Of a stretch of DNA of 64,000 bases, positions 1 through 9,896 are shown one piece after another. Source of the stretch: Agarophyton chilense (lineage: Eukaryota; Rhodophyta; Florideophyceae; Gracilariales; Gracilariaceae); assembly GCA_030374765.1 (NCBI GenBank), contig JARGXX010000100.1:186001-250000 (forward strand), in the 5' to 3' direction. A model generated the notes under the pieces. That model ran no database searches. It was not told the origin of the DNA and saw only the letters and a program-made list of their open reading frames with translations. Position numbers and translations under genes: made by a program. Within the stretch, counting starts at the first letter, position 1. Each line of letters opens with the position of its first letter.

Positions 1-842
1 ACGTCGAGGATGCGGCAGACTTCCTGAAAGAACTTAGAGGAGAACTGCTTACCGTTATCGGATAGAACCTCTATCGGAGGGCCATAAACGAACGCCCAGT
101 GCGTAACAAAGGCGTTCGCAACCGTGAAAGCGGTGATCTTCCGTAAAGGTACGGTGCGCACCAGCTTCGAAAAGCGGTCAGTGATAACCAAGAAGAACTT
201 GTTTCCCTTGCGCATCTTGAGTAGAGGCCCGAGAATGTCGATTGCGACAAACACGAGGGGCGCCCTTGCGGGGAAAAGCTTCATCCGTTTGGAGTGCTTC
301 CGGAGTTTCACCCGGTTCTTTGCGCATTTGGTGCAGTACTGCACCGTAGCGTAGCAATCAACCGCCATGGCGGGCCAATAAAAGTCCCTTCGCAGGGTTA
401 GATAAAGTTTTCTCCCACCGGAGTGTCCCCCGAGGGTCGGGTAGTGTGAGAGGTGGAGCACCCTGGTTTGCAGGGTGTGGGGGACCACGATCTGGGATCG
501 GTGGTCCACCGTCCGGACGAGGTAACCGATGTCGTTTACCTCGAGCGGGAGGTCCTCTCCACCATTTAGGCGGGCCCGTATGCGCGTGCAGAACGGGTCG
601 CCGAACTGTTCTCGGATCATCTCCTCGGTGGAGATGGGTACAAAGGTCCCGGGTACGGGTGTTTCATTCTCGCGCGCTGCGAGTAGCTCATTCATTTCCA
701 TGGTGTCTTCCCCGGTTTCGGGCCATTCCGACTCCGTCGGTGTTTCCCTTTCCAAGGTAAAGCACGGGATCTCGTCGACCTCCGGGTCGGCAAGTGCTTC
801 ACCTGTCGTAGGTAATCGAGAGAGGGCGTCTGCTTGGGTGTT
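1..842 (-). pseudogene. gypsy-1 integrase (N-terminal and core, truncated by window edge)
   Basis: Continues in the reverse transcriptase frame after an in-frame TAG at 843-845. Reading the minus strand shows an HHCC-type zinc region (LSHYPTLGGH, then YCTKCAK) and the integrase core start (VAIDILGPL, first catalytic Asp). A second catalytic Asp follows in LSDNGKQF just before the window edge. The catalytic Glu would lie outside the window. The product would insert element cDNA into the host chromosome. The start of this stretch still carries the end of the RNase H linker (ADALSRLP), typical of gypsy pol. Confidence 0.85.
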
Positions 843-2090
843 CTAGACACCCTTCTTGTAGACGACCTCGAAGTCTAATTCCGCTAAGCGGAGGCGCCAC
901 CGCATTAAGCGGCCAGAAGAATCTGCGATGTTCAGCAGCCACCTCAACGAGGCATGGTCCGTGTATACGGTGAAATGAACGCCGATGAGGTATGGGCGCA
1001 GAGTGGATAGCGCCCAGACCACTGCGAGGCACTCCTTCTCGGAGACCGAGTAGTTGCGCTCGTGGACGTTCAGCGTACGGGACCAATAGCCAATTGGTTT
1101 GCGTTCCCCCTCGGGGGTGGTTTGGAACAGTGCGCAGCCCACCTGGTGGTCGCTGGCGTCGGTGTCGATGGAGTAGGGAAGCCCAGGTTTGGGCAAGGAT
1201 AGAATGGGAGCTGTCGTAACTGCCTTAATCAAGGAGCGAAAAGATTCCGACTGATCGGTGGTAAATGGCGCAAGCTTCGGTGGCTGGCCCTTCCGCAGTA
1301 GCGCGTTTAGCGGAGCGGCGATATCCGAGAAACTCGGTATAAACCGTCGATAGACGTTGACCAGACCTAAAAAGGATCGGAGCTCCGTTTGAGTACGGGG
1401 CTCCTTCGCCTCGCAGAGGGACTTGATACGAACTTGTTCGATGATTAACCGTCCTGGACGGATGACGTGCCCGAGATACTTTACCGTGTCGGTGAAGAAC
1501 TCGCACTTCCTCAACTTGAGGGTTATTCCTGCGTCTCGCAGTACGGTCATCACGTCCCGCACGTGGGTCAGGTGATCGTCCAGGTTTCTGGAAAAGACAA
1601 TGATGTCGTCCAAGTAGACAAGGCACGTGTGCCACTTGAAACGCGACATCAGTATGTCTATTGCCCTTTGAAAGGTGGCCGGTGCATTGGTTAAACCAAA
1701 CGGCATCCGCTTGAAGCGGTAGGAACCCGAGTAACAAACAAACGCGGTTTTGTCTCGGTCCTCTCCCCGGACTGGGACTTGCCAGTAGCCCCAGTTAGCC
1801 TCCAGAGCCGTAAACACGGTAGCGTCCCCGAGCGAGTCTATACACTCGTCCATGCGCGGAATCGGGTAGGTGTCCCTCACGGTGACGGCATTGAGGCGGC
1901 GGTAGTCAACGCAAAACCGCCACGTGCCGTCAGCCTTGAGGGCCAGCACCACCGGTGAAGCCCAAGGAGATTGGGCGGGCTCGATGACTCCAGCACGGAG
2001 CATCTTGTCCACCTGAAATTCTTCCTCCTCCCGAGCTTTCGGTCCCGCCCTGTAAGGGGGTTGTGCAACCGGACGTGCGTCCGGTAGCAA
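843..2090 (-). pseudogene. gypsy-1 reverse transcriptase and RNase H
   Basis: A 415-codon open stretch with the gypsy reverse transcriptase signatures FCVDYRRLNAVT, FGLTNAPATFQ and YLDDIIVFS. The last supplies the paired catalytic aspartates. RNase H follows (DTDASDHQVGCALF, then VSEKECLAVVWAL and YTDHASLRWLL). An in-frame TGA at 2136-2138 separates it from protease and a TAG at 843-845 from integrase. Both look like point mutations in one continuous pol frame, because the same frame stays open on each side. The TAG sits in a KKGV-stop-NTQADALS context where gypsy elements usually have Gln, so CAG to TAG is likely. Confidence 0.93.
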
Positions 2091-2135
2091 GTCTATCCGA
2101 TGTTCGGTTGTATTGATCTCACCCAGTGAGCCGTC

Positions 2136-3314
2136 TCACATTGTGGTAAACTCGCGTAGCATTCCGCGTAAGCGGTCCCGGTGTGAGACCGGTACATGAC
2201 TCAGGTCCAGGTCCTCGAGGGCCTTGATCGGGTCTATCTTATCGTAGCTCGTAGGCTGTGCCCTGGTGTCAGGTGTGGGAACCGACGAGGTCGGAAATGC
2301 ATTCATCTTGACGGTTTTATCGAGCGCCAACTGCTGTGCCTCCCCGGAGGTTTCTGCACCGGATACCGGGAGACCATTCTCGGTAGAGGGAGTTATTCCG
2401 AGTACTTCGGCAGCCGTCACCTTTGTAGGGAGCATCGCGAGCGGGTGCGGCGTCACAGACCCAATGACTTGGTTCTTTGACAGCGTCTGGGGAGCCTTTC
2501 CCAGATTGGCAACCATCACCCTGAAAGGGGAATTAGGCGTGACTTGCACGATTCCGTTCGCAACGGTTAAATGAAATTTCTCGTACAACGAGGGCAAGGG
2601 CTGAACAACCCGAAGACCGTGTTGACGGGAATTGACTGAAACCATAACCTGGCTCTCCGGGGGTATGGTGACTGACGAGGCAACGCGTAGCTTCGTAGAA
2701 TCCCGGTTCGCCGGTGTGGGTTCCTGCGCAGCAGGTATAGGAACGTGTTTCCTCGATGCCCGCTTCAGCGGTTGACGAACAATGGGGACGGTCGATCCGT
2801 CCTCAAGTTCCACCTGCTTAAGGCGTGGGCGGATGGCGTCGACAAATCTGTCGCAGTAGTCACATCCCAGTATAACTGGCGCGGCCAGCGAGCGGCACAC
2901 AATAAAAGTTAGTTTAACTACCATCCGCCCTAGCCTGACGACCAGGTCGATCACACCAACCGTTTTCAACGGGTTGTTACTGGCGTCTGAGACGTCGGGT
3001 ACCGTTTCAGAACGGATGAGTGACCGCAATGGCGGGGGTAAAACCGATTCCACAACAAAGTTGGGCCCAGCACCTGTATCCAGGACAGTGAGATATCTCA
3101 CCATAAACTGCGTGTGCAGACCAAGGTCAGCGTAAACCTTGTAGTTACGCTTGGCCATTACCAACACTCTATCAGGGATCCGGTTATTTCTAATCCGTAT
3201 CCACGGTCGACGCAAAACACAGAGGTGTTTAGAGTCCGCGTCTGCGGTGTCCTTCCTTGTCAGGATTTTCACCGGGGAGCGAGGCATCGGCGCCTCGGGC
3301 GTCGTCAGCCTCAA
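2136..3314 (-). pseudogene. gypsy-1 retropepsin-like protease and linker
   Basis: 392 codons in the pol frame. The active-site motif LDTGAGPNFV is that of an aspartic protease that cuts Gag-Pol, acting as a dimer. A later VILGCDY is the usual second conserved patch of retropepsins (ILG). The remaining 200 or so residues link to the reverse transcriptase and have no motif I recognise. The frame differs from gag upstream, which would require frameshifting for a Gag-Pol fusion. It ends at an in-frame TGA before the reverse transcriptase. Confidence 0.85.
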
Positions 3315-3505
3315 CTCTGAGGACGCCTCTCCCGAAGGGGAGACTCCCTCTATTCTTTTCCCTGTACAGGGTCCTGATCGGGCAAAGGCCCGACTTCCTC
3401 GGCAACGAGTGCATGATTCCGTTGCACGGTAGCTACCGCAGGAGCGGGTTGAGATCCACCAGCGTGGTTTGGCGCTGGCGCGGCGCGTGCCGGCTGAGCC
3501 GGTTT

Positions 3506-5461
3506 TTACCGAGAATTCGGAGTGTGAGCCAATGCGTTGGGGAAGTCCGTCTTCGCGCGGAGATATGACGTGAGTGGCACGGAGCCCTTCTCCTGCGGGG
3601 AGAGGGCTTCGTAATTATCCACCACTCGCGCCATATCGCGTAGCGATAAAAGGCATGGCTGGGAGGTGTGCCCGCGCTCGTAGCACAAGTGGCACACCAA
3701 CCTGACTCCCGCGTTTCGCGGTACGGCATTCCAAGCATCGGTGTATCTTCCGTATTCCCGGTTTCCAACCCATCCAGGGCGCTGACTTCGTGTCATTCCG
3801 TTCGAGTACGGCATACGGGGGGCCGGAGTGCGGCGGTCATTAAGATAAAAGACCTGCCCGTTCTCCGTGTCCTTTGCGGTTGAGTCAACCGAGCCATCCG
3901 TCGTAGACGGTAATTCCGTTGTCGGAATAGATAAACCATCGTGATGGATGGCATTCATATTGTCATAACCCTGTTTGGGGATGCCATCCGTCACAAATGA
4001 CGGTGAAGAAGAGTCCGATTCAAGCAGCAATGCTTTAGTGGCCTTCGACCGGGTTCCCGGATTGCGTGCACGTAGTGCATCTCCCTCTGCGCGGGCAAAC
4101 TGTACGAGTTCAAGGTAGGTCACCTTCGGCTCTTGTTCCCGGTAACGGGCGACAAGAGTCTTGATGGCTGGATCCAAGCCATGAATGAACATCTTACAGC
4201 GTTCCCCGGCGGGGTATACATTACCACAACGGTGGAAAGCCTTATTCAGGCGTACCGAGTAATCGGTCTCGAGCTCGCCGGAGCGTTGTCGAGTGTCTCG
4301 CAAAGCAAGTATCGCCGCTTGTATCGTGGAGTTGGTTGCGTAGGAACGCAGGAGGTACTGCACGGCCTCGGGCCAGCAGGTCACACCTCCTTCGGAGGCT
4401 CGCGACGAGTCCCGAACCGACAAAAACTGATCTTCAGCGACACCCCGTAGAAAGTAGGGTAGCGCCACGTAGGCTTGTCCTTCGTTCATTCCGAGTATAT
4501 CGGCTTCCGCTACAAAGCGGTGTAGGAAATCCAAGACCAGAATTGGAACATCCCCAGTAAACGACTGGTTACGAAGTGAAAGCTGCATCCGCTTGATGCA
4601 GTCTTTCACTTTACCCGTGTCACGCGGTGTCCGACCTAAAGAGGAATCTTCTAGCCGGTAATACCGGTAGGATAGGAGTGTCCCGTACAGAGGGTTGGTG
4701 GGCTTCAAGGGTTTGAGGCCCGGATGTCGCCGACCCTTGGGGCGCGACCGGATGGCCCCGTAGGTGGCAGAAGACCGCTTTGAGCGGGAAGAGCGCCCAT
4801 AACGATCCTGTGGGTCATCGCTCACCGACGAATCGGAACTCTCCGAGTCACTTGGTTTACAGTCTGACTCAGATGATGAGTCGGACGGGTGTCCGTGCTT
4901 ACGGTTAGAATCCCGGTTCTTCCGGCTATTCCGGTTCCGCGACTGGGTCTCTCGATGAGGGACAACCGGTCTAGCCGCGTTCGCGGGCGAGGTTAACGTC
5001 CTCTCGATCGACTCAAGTCGGCTTCGGAGACGCTCGAAGCGATTCTCCATACCTTCTGCGAAGGAATACGGAGCGCCAAAACACTCCAGTAGTGTATTGA
5101 CGTCCGACCGCAATACGCAGATATCCTCGGCTAGCTCACTTGGAGGGGGGTTAGCGAGGCTTCCTCGTAAAGAGGTGAACTCCCTCGAGAGGGTATTGTG
5201 AGCAGCCCGCAGGTAGCGGAGCTGCTCTTCCAAGCGTACAATCCACGCTTGGTCGACCAACCGCGGAGGCGGAGAAACCACCGTTGCGACGGTCGTTAAC
5301 CCGGAATCGGGCTGCGGTTCTTCAGTGCCGGTGACCGGTATCTCCCGGGAATGGGGTGTTGGAGCCAGGGCCTGTGGAACATCAGTGCCCCTGGCATTAC
5401 CGCTTTGGCGGGAACGTCTGCGTGTTGCAGGAGGCTCCATGCTAGGCGGTTTCCTTGGCAT
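3506..5461 (-). CDS. gypsy-1 Gag
   Basis: About 651 residues from the ATG at 5461, the first Met that lies well inside the internal region; the frame is open further upstream to 5617, but that would start inside the LTR. The N-terminal half is Ser/Pro/Arg-rich with a predicted coiled region (VRLEEQLRYL). A Ser/Asp/Glu-rich stretch follows, then a retrotransposon gag core (YVALPYFLRGVAEDQFL). Near the C-terminus is one CCHC knuckle, CHLCYERGHTSQPC (C-x2-C-x4-H-x4-C), which binds element RNA. No stop interrupts it, so it is the best-preserved gene of gypsy-1. Confidence 0.88.
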   Translation of the reverse strand: MPRKPPSMEPPATRRRSRQSGNARGTDVPQALAPTPHSREIPVTGTEEPQPDSGLTTVATVVSPPPRLVDQAWIVRLEEQLRYLRAAHNTLSREFTSLRGSLANPPPSELAEDICVLRSDVNTLLECFGAPYSFAEGMENRFERLRSRLESIERTLTSPANAARPVVPHRETQSRNRNSRKNRDSNRKHGHPSDSSSESDCKPSDSESSDSSVSDDPQDRYGRSSRSKRSSATYGAIRSRPKGRRHPGLKPLKPTNPLYGTLLSYRYYRLEDSSLGRTPRDTGKVKDCIKRMQLSLRNQSFTGDVPILVLDFLHRFVAEADILGMNEGQAYVALPYFLRGVAEDQFLSVRDSSRASEGGVTCWPEAVQYLLRSYATNSTIQAAILALRDTRQRSGELETDYSVRLNKAFHRCGNVYPAGERCKMFIHGLDPAIKTLVARYREQEPKVTYLELVQFARAEGDALRARNPGTRSKATKALLLESDSSSPSFVTDGIPKQGYDNMNAIHHDGLSIPTTELPSTTDGSVDSTAKDTENGQVFYLNDRRTPAPRMPYSNGMTRSQRPGWVGNREYGRYTDAWNAVPRNAGVRLVCHLCYERGHTSQPCLLSLRDMARVVDNYEALSPQEKGSVPLTSYLRAKTDFPNALAHTPNSR

Positions 5462-5565
5462 TGACCACACTGTCTCGACGGAAGAATAGAAAGCAAACCG
5501 GTGAGACCGGAGAAACCCCGTTAAACGGAAAACAACCTCAGAGAGGACACAAGCGGTTTTGATTT

Positions 5566-5581
5566 CTAAGTCGGGAGACCA
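5566..5581 (-). other. gypsy-1 primer-binding site
   Basis: On the minus strand TGGTCTCCCGACTTAG begins 3 nt after the putative LTR end. TGG pairs with the tRNA 3' CCA. Gypsy-2 has nearly the same site at 32071-32086, also with a 3-nt gap, which supports both the site and the LTR edge. The tRNA was not identified. Confidence 0.7.
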
Positions 5582-5584
5582 ATT

Positions 5585-6372
5585 TGTAGGACAATGCCCC
5601 CAAGGGGGAAAACCCACGAAGACGTCCGGATCTTCCTCTCACGAGGTAACCGGCGCGGTAGAGCCCTCCCAGGGATCGGCGCGCAATGCTGGGTGTAAGC
5701 CGGAGCCGAACCGTCGCGACGGGCGCAGGGAGGCTGAAAGAAGCCGAGGATATCCGCTGAAGCGGTGCTTGCGTATCCTCTGAGGAGGCAAAACCCACGA
5801 GAGTGGCGAGCACGACAGGTGTCAGTGCGAGCCGCAAGAGCGGGAATTGCCCAATGAAGGGGAGGAAAAGGGAAGGAAAATGGGAACGGAGGCAAGAGGG
5901 CGAGTTTGTCCACGAGTCGCAAGAGGGGACTCGGGAATACCCGGCACTGCCGGGTGTAGCAAACCGTATACACGGGCGGAACCACGAAGTGGGAATAGAT
6001 ACCCAACACACGAAGGCTGCTTGAACGTCCAAGGGGGTTGGGAAGCCGTGCACCACGGGAAATCCCTCTGTAAGGAGTTGTATATCCGCGCAGGCGGCTC
6101 GACCCAGAGCCAAGATCTGGAAGACCAAGATCACCCTTGTTGGGGAGACTTTACTGGACCGGCGGCCGCGAGGCCGGCAGCCTAAGTACTGTAGTCACCG
6201 TAGAATAGAATAAATAAAGTCTATCCTAAATAGCTAAATGTCCTTCTAACAAAGGGGCCAATCTGGCGGCCACGTGTCGCGCGGGCGCTGCGGCCACGTG
6301 TATGGCACCCGGTCCCGCCGGTGCATCACCGGCGTTCCGGCCATCGCCGTGAAAACGGATTACTCCTACTCA
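5585..6372 (-). repeat. gypsy-1 5' LTR (outer edge tentative)
   Basis: The inner edge, TGTAGGACA on the plus strand, is fixed by the adjacent primer-binding site. The outer edge is placed at CTACTCA (6372) because this gives a TG...CA repeat with loosely inverted ends, and because a copia gag remnant starts right after it. No second LTR is in the window to test the length (about 788 bp). Open frames on both strands here look like by-products of GC-rich sequence. Confidence 0.55.
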
Positions 6373-6562
6373 TAACGAGGTTGCATGACGGAGGCTCCGG
6401 AAAAACTTAAGTCCCTCAAAACCTCCCTGGAGGACGTTGCTCTTCACGAGCATATTGCCTTTGATCGCCTTTTCCATCCGTCCAAGGGGCCTGCTTTAAC
6501 TCCCAAGAAAAACGAGGACGACTAGACAAGTCAGAACTGGTTGAATTAGGGGCTGGGCTCAT
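6373..6562 (-). pseudogene. copia F gag N-terminal remnant
   Basis: Minus-strand frame starting at the ATG 6562-6560 inside a primer-binding site. The product begins MSPAPNS and continues SRPRFSWELK and TDGKGDQ, matching the start of copia B Gag (MGPAPQS, SRPKFSWDAR, TDGKGDQ). It runs about 45 codons, then a stop, and is cut by the gypsy-1 LTR. A 46-codon plus-strand ORF at 6384-6524 is its shadow. Confidence 0.8.
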
Positions 6563-6762
6563 AACTTAGAATCCGAACAGTGTGAACAGTTTTAATAACT
6601 ATCGCACAACTATGATCGCCTCTCCGACCGAGTTCATACTACCTGCAGATAGAGCGCATTGCTTAAATAGACTAACGCGGCAAGTAATAAACGGTCGCTA
6701 CAAATTCAACTACAAACATTAACGGCTGAATCGACAACAGTCATCATTAATACTGATTCATA
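6553..6762 (-). repeat. copia F 5' LTR with primer-binding site
   Basis: Primer-binding site at 6553-6565 (minus GTTATGAGCCCAG) differs at one base from the copia B site. The LTR is 6566-6762. On the minus strand it starts TATGAATCAG, like copia D (TATGAATG), and ends ATTCTAA, like copia B (ATTCTTA). A TATTTAAG box lies inside. Its outer edge falls exactly where the inverted-repeat homology stops (6762/6763), so the LTR insertion probably cut the left arm. Confidence 0.72.
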
Positions 6763-7521
6763 GCGTCTCACAACACGAACTCAAGTCTACACTTCACCAC
6801 GTTATCCGCGTTCTAAGTGTACTCCCTACATCAAGACCTTGAACCTTGCAGTAATGGATTTCTGAGGTATGGCAGTCACTTGATCTGTAGCAACTCATGA
6901 AATAGCGATAGCAGACTGAGATGAATAAAGGAGAGAAAAACTGGCAAGTCCACTCTCTGTTCATTTTACTTTTGCGGCCTCTTCGGACTATTTAAACGTA
7001 TCACGCTCGATCTTCATCGCTCGGGATAGCGATGCAGTGTGCTAGGAGCCTAACACTCGCCGATATCGCGAAGGTGTCATTTTGTTCTGTCCGAAAACAA
7101 GGGGCCGGGCCCTTGTACTGGTGCGCAGTTTGAATAGCATTCTAGTTCGTGTGCCTTGCGCCGCGGGACTTTCCGCGGTAAGCGTCGAAAATCAAAATGC
7201 GCAAAAGTGGCTACATTGCCCCATGAGTCTTAACTTTCTCTAGGAGTTCAAGAGTGATTCAAAATTCTAAGCGCTTCGTTTTGTTGTTATTGTTACGCGG
7301 TGTTCTCAAGAAAATGCCAAGCCCCTCAAGAACGTCCTTACCCAACTAGTTGACGGGCTGCCAGGTTCGGAGTCCAGCGTCAGGGAATCCTTCTCACTCC
7401 ACTTGCAGTCCTAATTTTTGTTCTTTTCTGCGAAAACCCTGATTAGATTTCACATCTTGATACATGTCTCTGAGTGTTCTGCATGAGCGACTAGAGCAAT
7501 GTAGAAATGGTGCAGGACAAG

Positions 7522-7548
7522 AAATGTTGTTCTGTGTGAACAACATTT
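7522..7548. other. perfect 11-bp hairpin
   Basis: AAATGTTGTTC, a 5-nt loop (TGTGT), then GAACAACATTT. It is kept without change in the other arm (46680-46706) although the surrounding 230 bp differ at about 4% of sites. Confidence 0.75.
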
Positions 7549-7886
7549 TATTGTTCTGTGCGCACCACTACAGACTGCTTGATGTTTTAGGAACTTCATA
7601 GATCTGTTTGCCCGCAATGCTGGAGGGTGAACGCAACTTGCACTTAAGTAGCTAGACCTAGCGATCAGGATAGATCTGGATCTGGCCAGAGTGTTGCGAC
7701 CGACCAATAAACCGCTACCGACTACTACGAACTTTACATTAGAGCCGGATTCAATTCTTGATTCTCGCGGTCTGCGCGATACCAGATCAAGAGGCGAGCG
7801 TAAATTGTTTCTTGTTTTCGGTCCACCAAACTCTCTACCTCAACCACCCGTGGGCTAATCACCTTCGTTATCTGGCGCGGACCTCT

Positions 7887-7968
7887 TATAAAAGATATGA
7901 TCTAGCTAGAGAAGACCAACAGAGATGCGCCGGATTTGGTCAGTTGTTTTTAATTGTTATGGGCCCAG
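7887..7968 (+). repeat. degenerate copia-type LTR end with initiator-tRNA primer-binding site
   Basis: A TATAAAAG box at 7887-7894 is followed about 70 nt later by GTTATGGGCCCAG (7956-7968), matching the copia-type site complementary to the initiator tRNA-Met anticodon arm. The right-arm copy keeps the full 14-nt form GGTTATGGGCCCAG. A direct repeat of cagttgtt(t/c)tta flanks the site. An ATG within the site opens only seven codons. I read this as an old LTR junction that lost its element; chance remains possible. Confidence 0.45.
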
Positions 7969-8732
7969 TCAGTTGTTCTTAATAGCAGTGCTATGGAAAA
8001 GCGCACTGCACACTTGCAAGGAGGCGCTCGTTTCATTTGTTCATTCCGACCCTCGATGGGGACATTTTTGGCCGAGCGAACAGGCGAGTGCAAGGTGGTG
8101 ATGCAGAGTATTTGAACAAAGCAAGAACCGCTTCACTTGAAGCTAGCTAGAATGCAAAAGTGTCGCACTTTAAGCGGGCTTTTCTCTAAACCGGCCTCGG
8201 ATTTTAATTTCGTTCTGTTGAGCAGGAAGCAAAAAAGCGTCAAGATTCCAACGAATAGCATACGGAGCACTGCAAGAGAATGGAACAATGCCGCGTGCCC
8301 TTTTTCCCGGACGACCAGCGGCAGCGTGGAAGCACCGTTAACGTTGCTCGCATTTCAATAGCTCGCGAAATTCAGAAACAAAGTAGACGATAGAGACGGA
8401 AACAATGAACTCTTTGAGAACATGCTTTTGCAGAACAGCGCCGTCACAGACTTGCATCTCGTCAAAGGCGTCGCCCCAAGGCGTGCTCCCCGTCGCAGTA
8501 AGCCGCGCAGATGTAAGCCTGCCAGTCCCCAACGCACCACGTCGCGCGCGCGCAGCGCGCGGCACTCCGAAACACGCGCAAATGCGCGCGCGCTGCGCAG
8601 ACGTTGCGCGCCACCGCGCCCGCCGGAATACACGTCCGCGCTGCGCGCGGAGCGCAAAAAGCGGGCGGCACGCGCGCGTGGCGGTCGCCGTGCGGCCGAT
8701 CGGGCGGCGCCGACGTTGCGCGCCCGTCGCCG

Positions 8733-8739
8733 TATATAA
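8733..8739 (+). promoter_or_regulatory. TATA box of the CCCH zinc-finger gene (left arm)
   Basis: TATATAA in very GC-rich surroundings, 63 nt before the ATG at 8796. The right-arm copy has the same box and spacing, and the C2H2 gene has its own TATA at the same distance from its ATG. Confidence 0.65.
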
Positions 8740-8795
8740 TGCGGCGCGGGCGACGACGGCATCGGCGGAAGCGGGGAGGTGGGGCAGCACACGGC

Positions 8796-9506
8796 ATGGC
8801 TGCTTTCGCGCCGTCTTCTTCGCGCGCGTTCCGTGCGGCGGAGTCGCCGTCGCCCTCGTCGCCGTCGCCGTCGTTGTCGTCGTCCGTCTCAGCCGCCTCG
8901 CTGCCGCGTCGGTGGCGCGCGCCGCCGCGCGCCTCTCCGCCGCTGCCGCGCACGCGCGCTCGCGGCCCGTCGCCGTCGGTTCCGCCGTGGCTGCCGCGCA
9001 CACGCGTGCGCGGCCCGTCGCCGTCGCTGCCGCCGTGGCTTCCGCGCACACGCGCGCGCAGCCCGTCGCCGTCGCTGCCGCCATCGCTGTCGCCGGTGTC
9101 ACCGCCGACCCCGCGGCGCAACGCGCTGTACAAGACCGAGCTGTGTCGACAGCACACGCAACGCCAAAGCTGTCGCTACGGCGCGCGCTGTCAATTCGCA
9201 CACGGCGCGCACGAGCTGCGCGTCCCGCGCCGCCCGCCTCGCTTCAAGACGGCGCCCTGTCGCAACTTTGCCGCACGCGGCTCGTGTCCGTACGGTGCTG
9301 CGTGCAACTTTGTGCACGGCGCACTCGACCCGTTGGCGGAGGGGCGCGCCGCGTCGGGCGGTTGCGACGGGGTGACTTCGATGCCGCTTCCGCTTCCGCA
9401 GTTTTCGTGGCCACAGCCGTTTGCGCCGACGATCGAGCGATGCGCGCGGTTTGAAGCATTGAAGCGGTCTGTGGGAAAGCAAACAAACCACCAGCGTTTC
9501 TGGTAG
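8796..9506 (+). CDS. tandem CCCH zinc-finger protein, tristetraprolin (TIS11) type
   Basis: 236 residues from the ATG at 8796, chosen because a TATA box lies 63 nt upstream; the frame is open to 8604 but that would start before the TATA. The N-terminal half is low-complexity Ser/Pro/Arg. The C-terminal half has two fingers of exactly C-x8-C-x5-C-x3-H, 18 residues apart, the first led by YKTELC. This is the spacing and lead-in of the tristetraprolin family, which binds AU-rich elements in mRNA 3' UTRs and promotes decay. The target here is unknown. No intron is needed. The right-arm copy differs by one residue (Glu to Ala) in the N-terminal part. It is convergent with the C2H2 gene. Confidence 0.85.
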   Translation: MAAFAPSSSRAFRAAESPSPSSPSPSLSSSVSAASLPRRWRAPPRASPPLPRTRARGPSPSVPPWLPRTRVRGPSPSLPPWLPRTRARSPSPSLPPSLSPVSPPTPRRNALYKTELCRQHTQRQSCRYGARCQFAHGAHELRVPRRPPRFKTAPCRNFAARGSCPYGAACNFVHGALDPLAEGRAASGGCDGVTSMPLPLPQFSWPQPFAPTIERCARFEALKRSVGKQTNHQRFW

Positions 9507-9896
9507 CGGGGACTGGTAAACGCGAACACGCCACTGGGCCCAAGTATGTTATTCATGCAGCGAGTAAAGACGCCGGGAAAGCGCGTCCCGCCCAGTCGAC
9601 AGACGTTCAAACAACAGCCGCAGCAGCAAGCCGCCCCGCCCAACGCCACTCCCATCGCTCGCCTCCCCCTCCACGCCCACCGAGCGGCGGCTCCAGTGCG
9701 GGGGCGCACGAAGATGCCCCTCCAGTACCCACAACGCGCGAAGCACCGCAACTCTCCCAGAAGAGATCCCCGCGCCTCTCCTGCGCGCGTACACTCAGAT
9801 CGGCGACCGCGCATTCCAGCCTCAGCCGCGCCACGTGTGCGCGACGCGCACGTGGCCAGCGCGTTCCACGCAGACCACGTGTTCAGCGCGCTCCGC
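9507..9896. other. intergenic gap between convergent zinc-finger genes
   Basis: About 390 bp of GC-rich sequence between the stops of the CCCH gene (plus) and the C2H2 gene (minus). Open frames on both strands look like by-products of base composition. I see no clear AATAAA signal for either gene. Confidence 0.5.

Larger units (their letters stand above)
1..6372 (-). mobile_element. Ty3/gypsy LTR retrotransposon gypsy-1 (5' part)
   Basis: Minus-strand element read from a putative 5' LTR (5585-6372) through a primer-binding site, gag, protease, reverse transcriptase, RNase H and the first part of integrase, where it leaves the window. Protease before reverse transcriptase and integrase last is the Ty3/gypsy order. 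Gag and pol are in different frames. Pol has two in-frame stops, so this copy is defective unless they are read through. It belongs to the same broad group as gypsy-2 and gypsy-3 but differs clearly in sequence. The 3' LTR and any chromodomain lie outside the window. Confidence 0.9.
6763..8732. other. non-coding flank within the left arm
   Basis: No gene is supported here. Short open frames at 7758-7982 and 8137-8361 are also open in the other arm. The 7758 frame differs by about seven residues in 74, as expected of unselected DNA. The stretch holds a near-palindrome around 7100-7117 (CAAGGG ... CCCTTG), a perfect hairpin at 7522-7548 and a TATA plus primer-binding-site-like remnant at 7887-7968. 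Confidence 0.6.

Noticed and set aside
5538-6134. 198- and 147-codon minus ORFs in the gypsy-1 LTR
   Set aside because: They overlap each other in different frames, lie inside the LTR and show no known motif.
6384-6524. Plus-strand ORF of 46 codons starting MTEAPEKLKS
   Set aside because: The opposite strand matches the copia B Gag N-terminus and primer-binding site, so this is a shadow.
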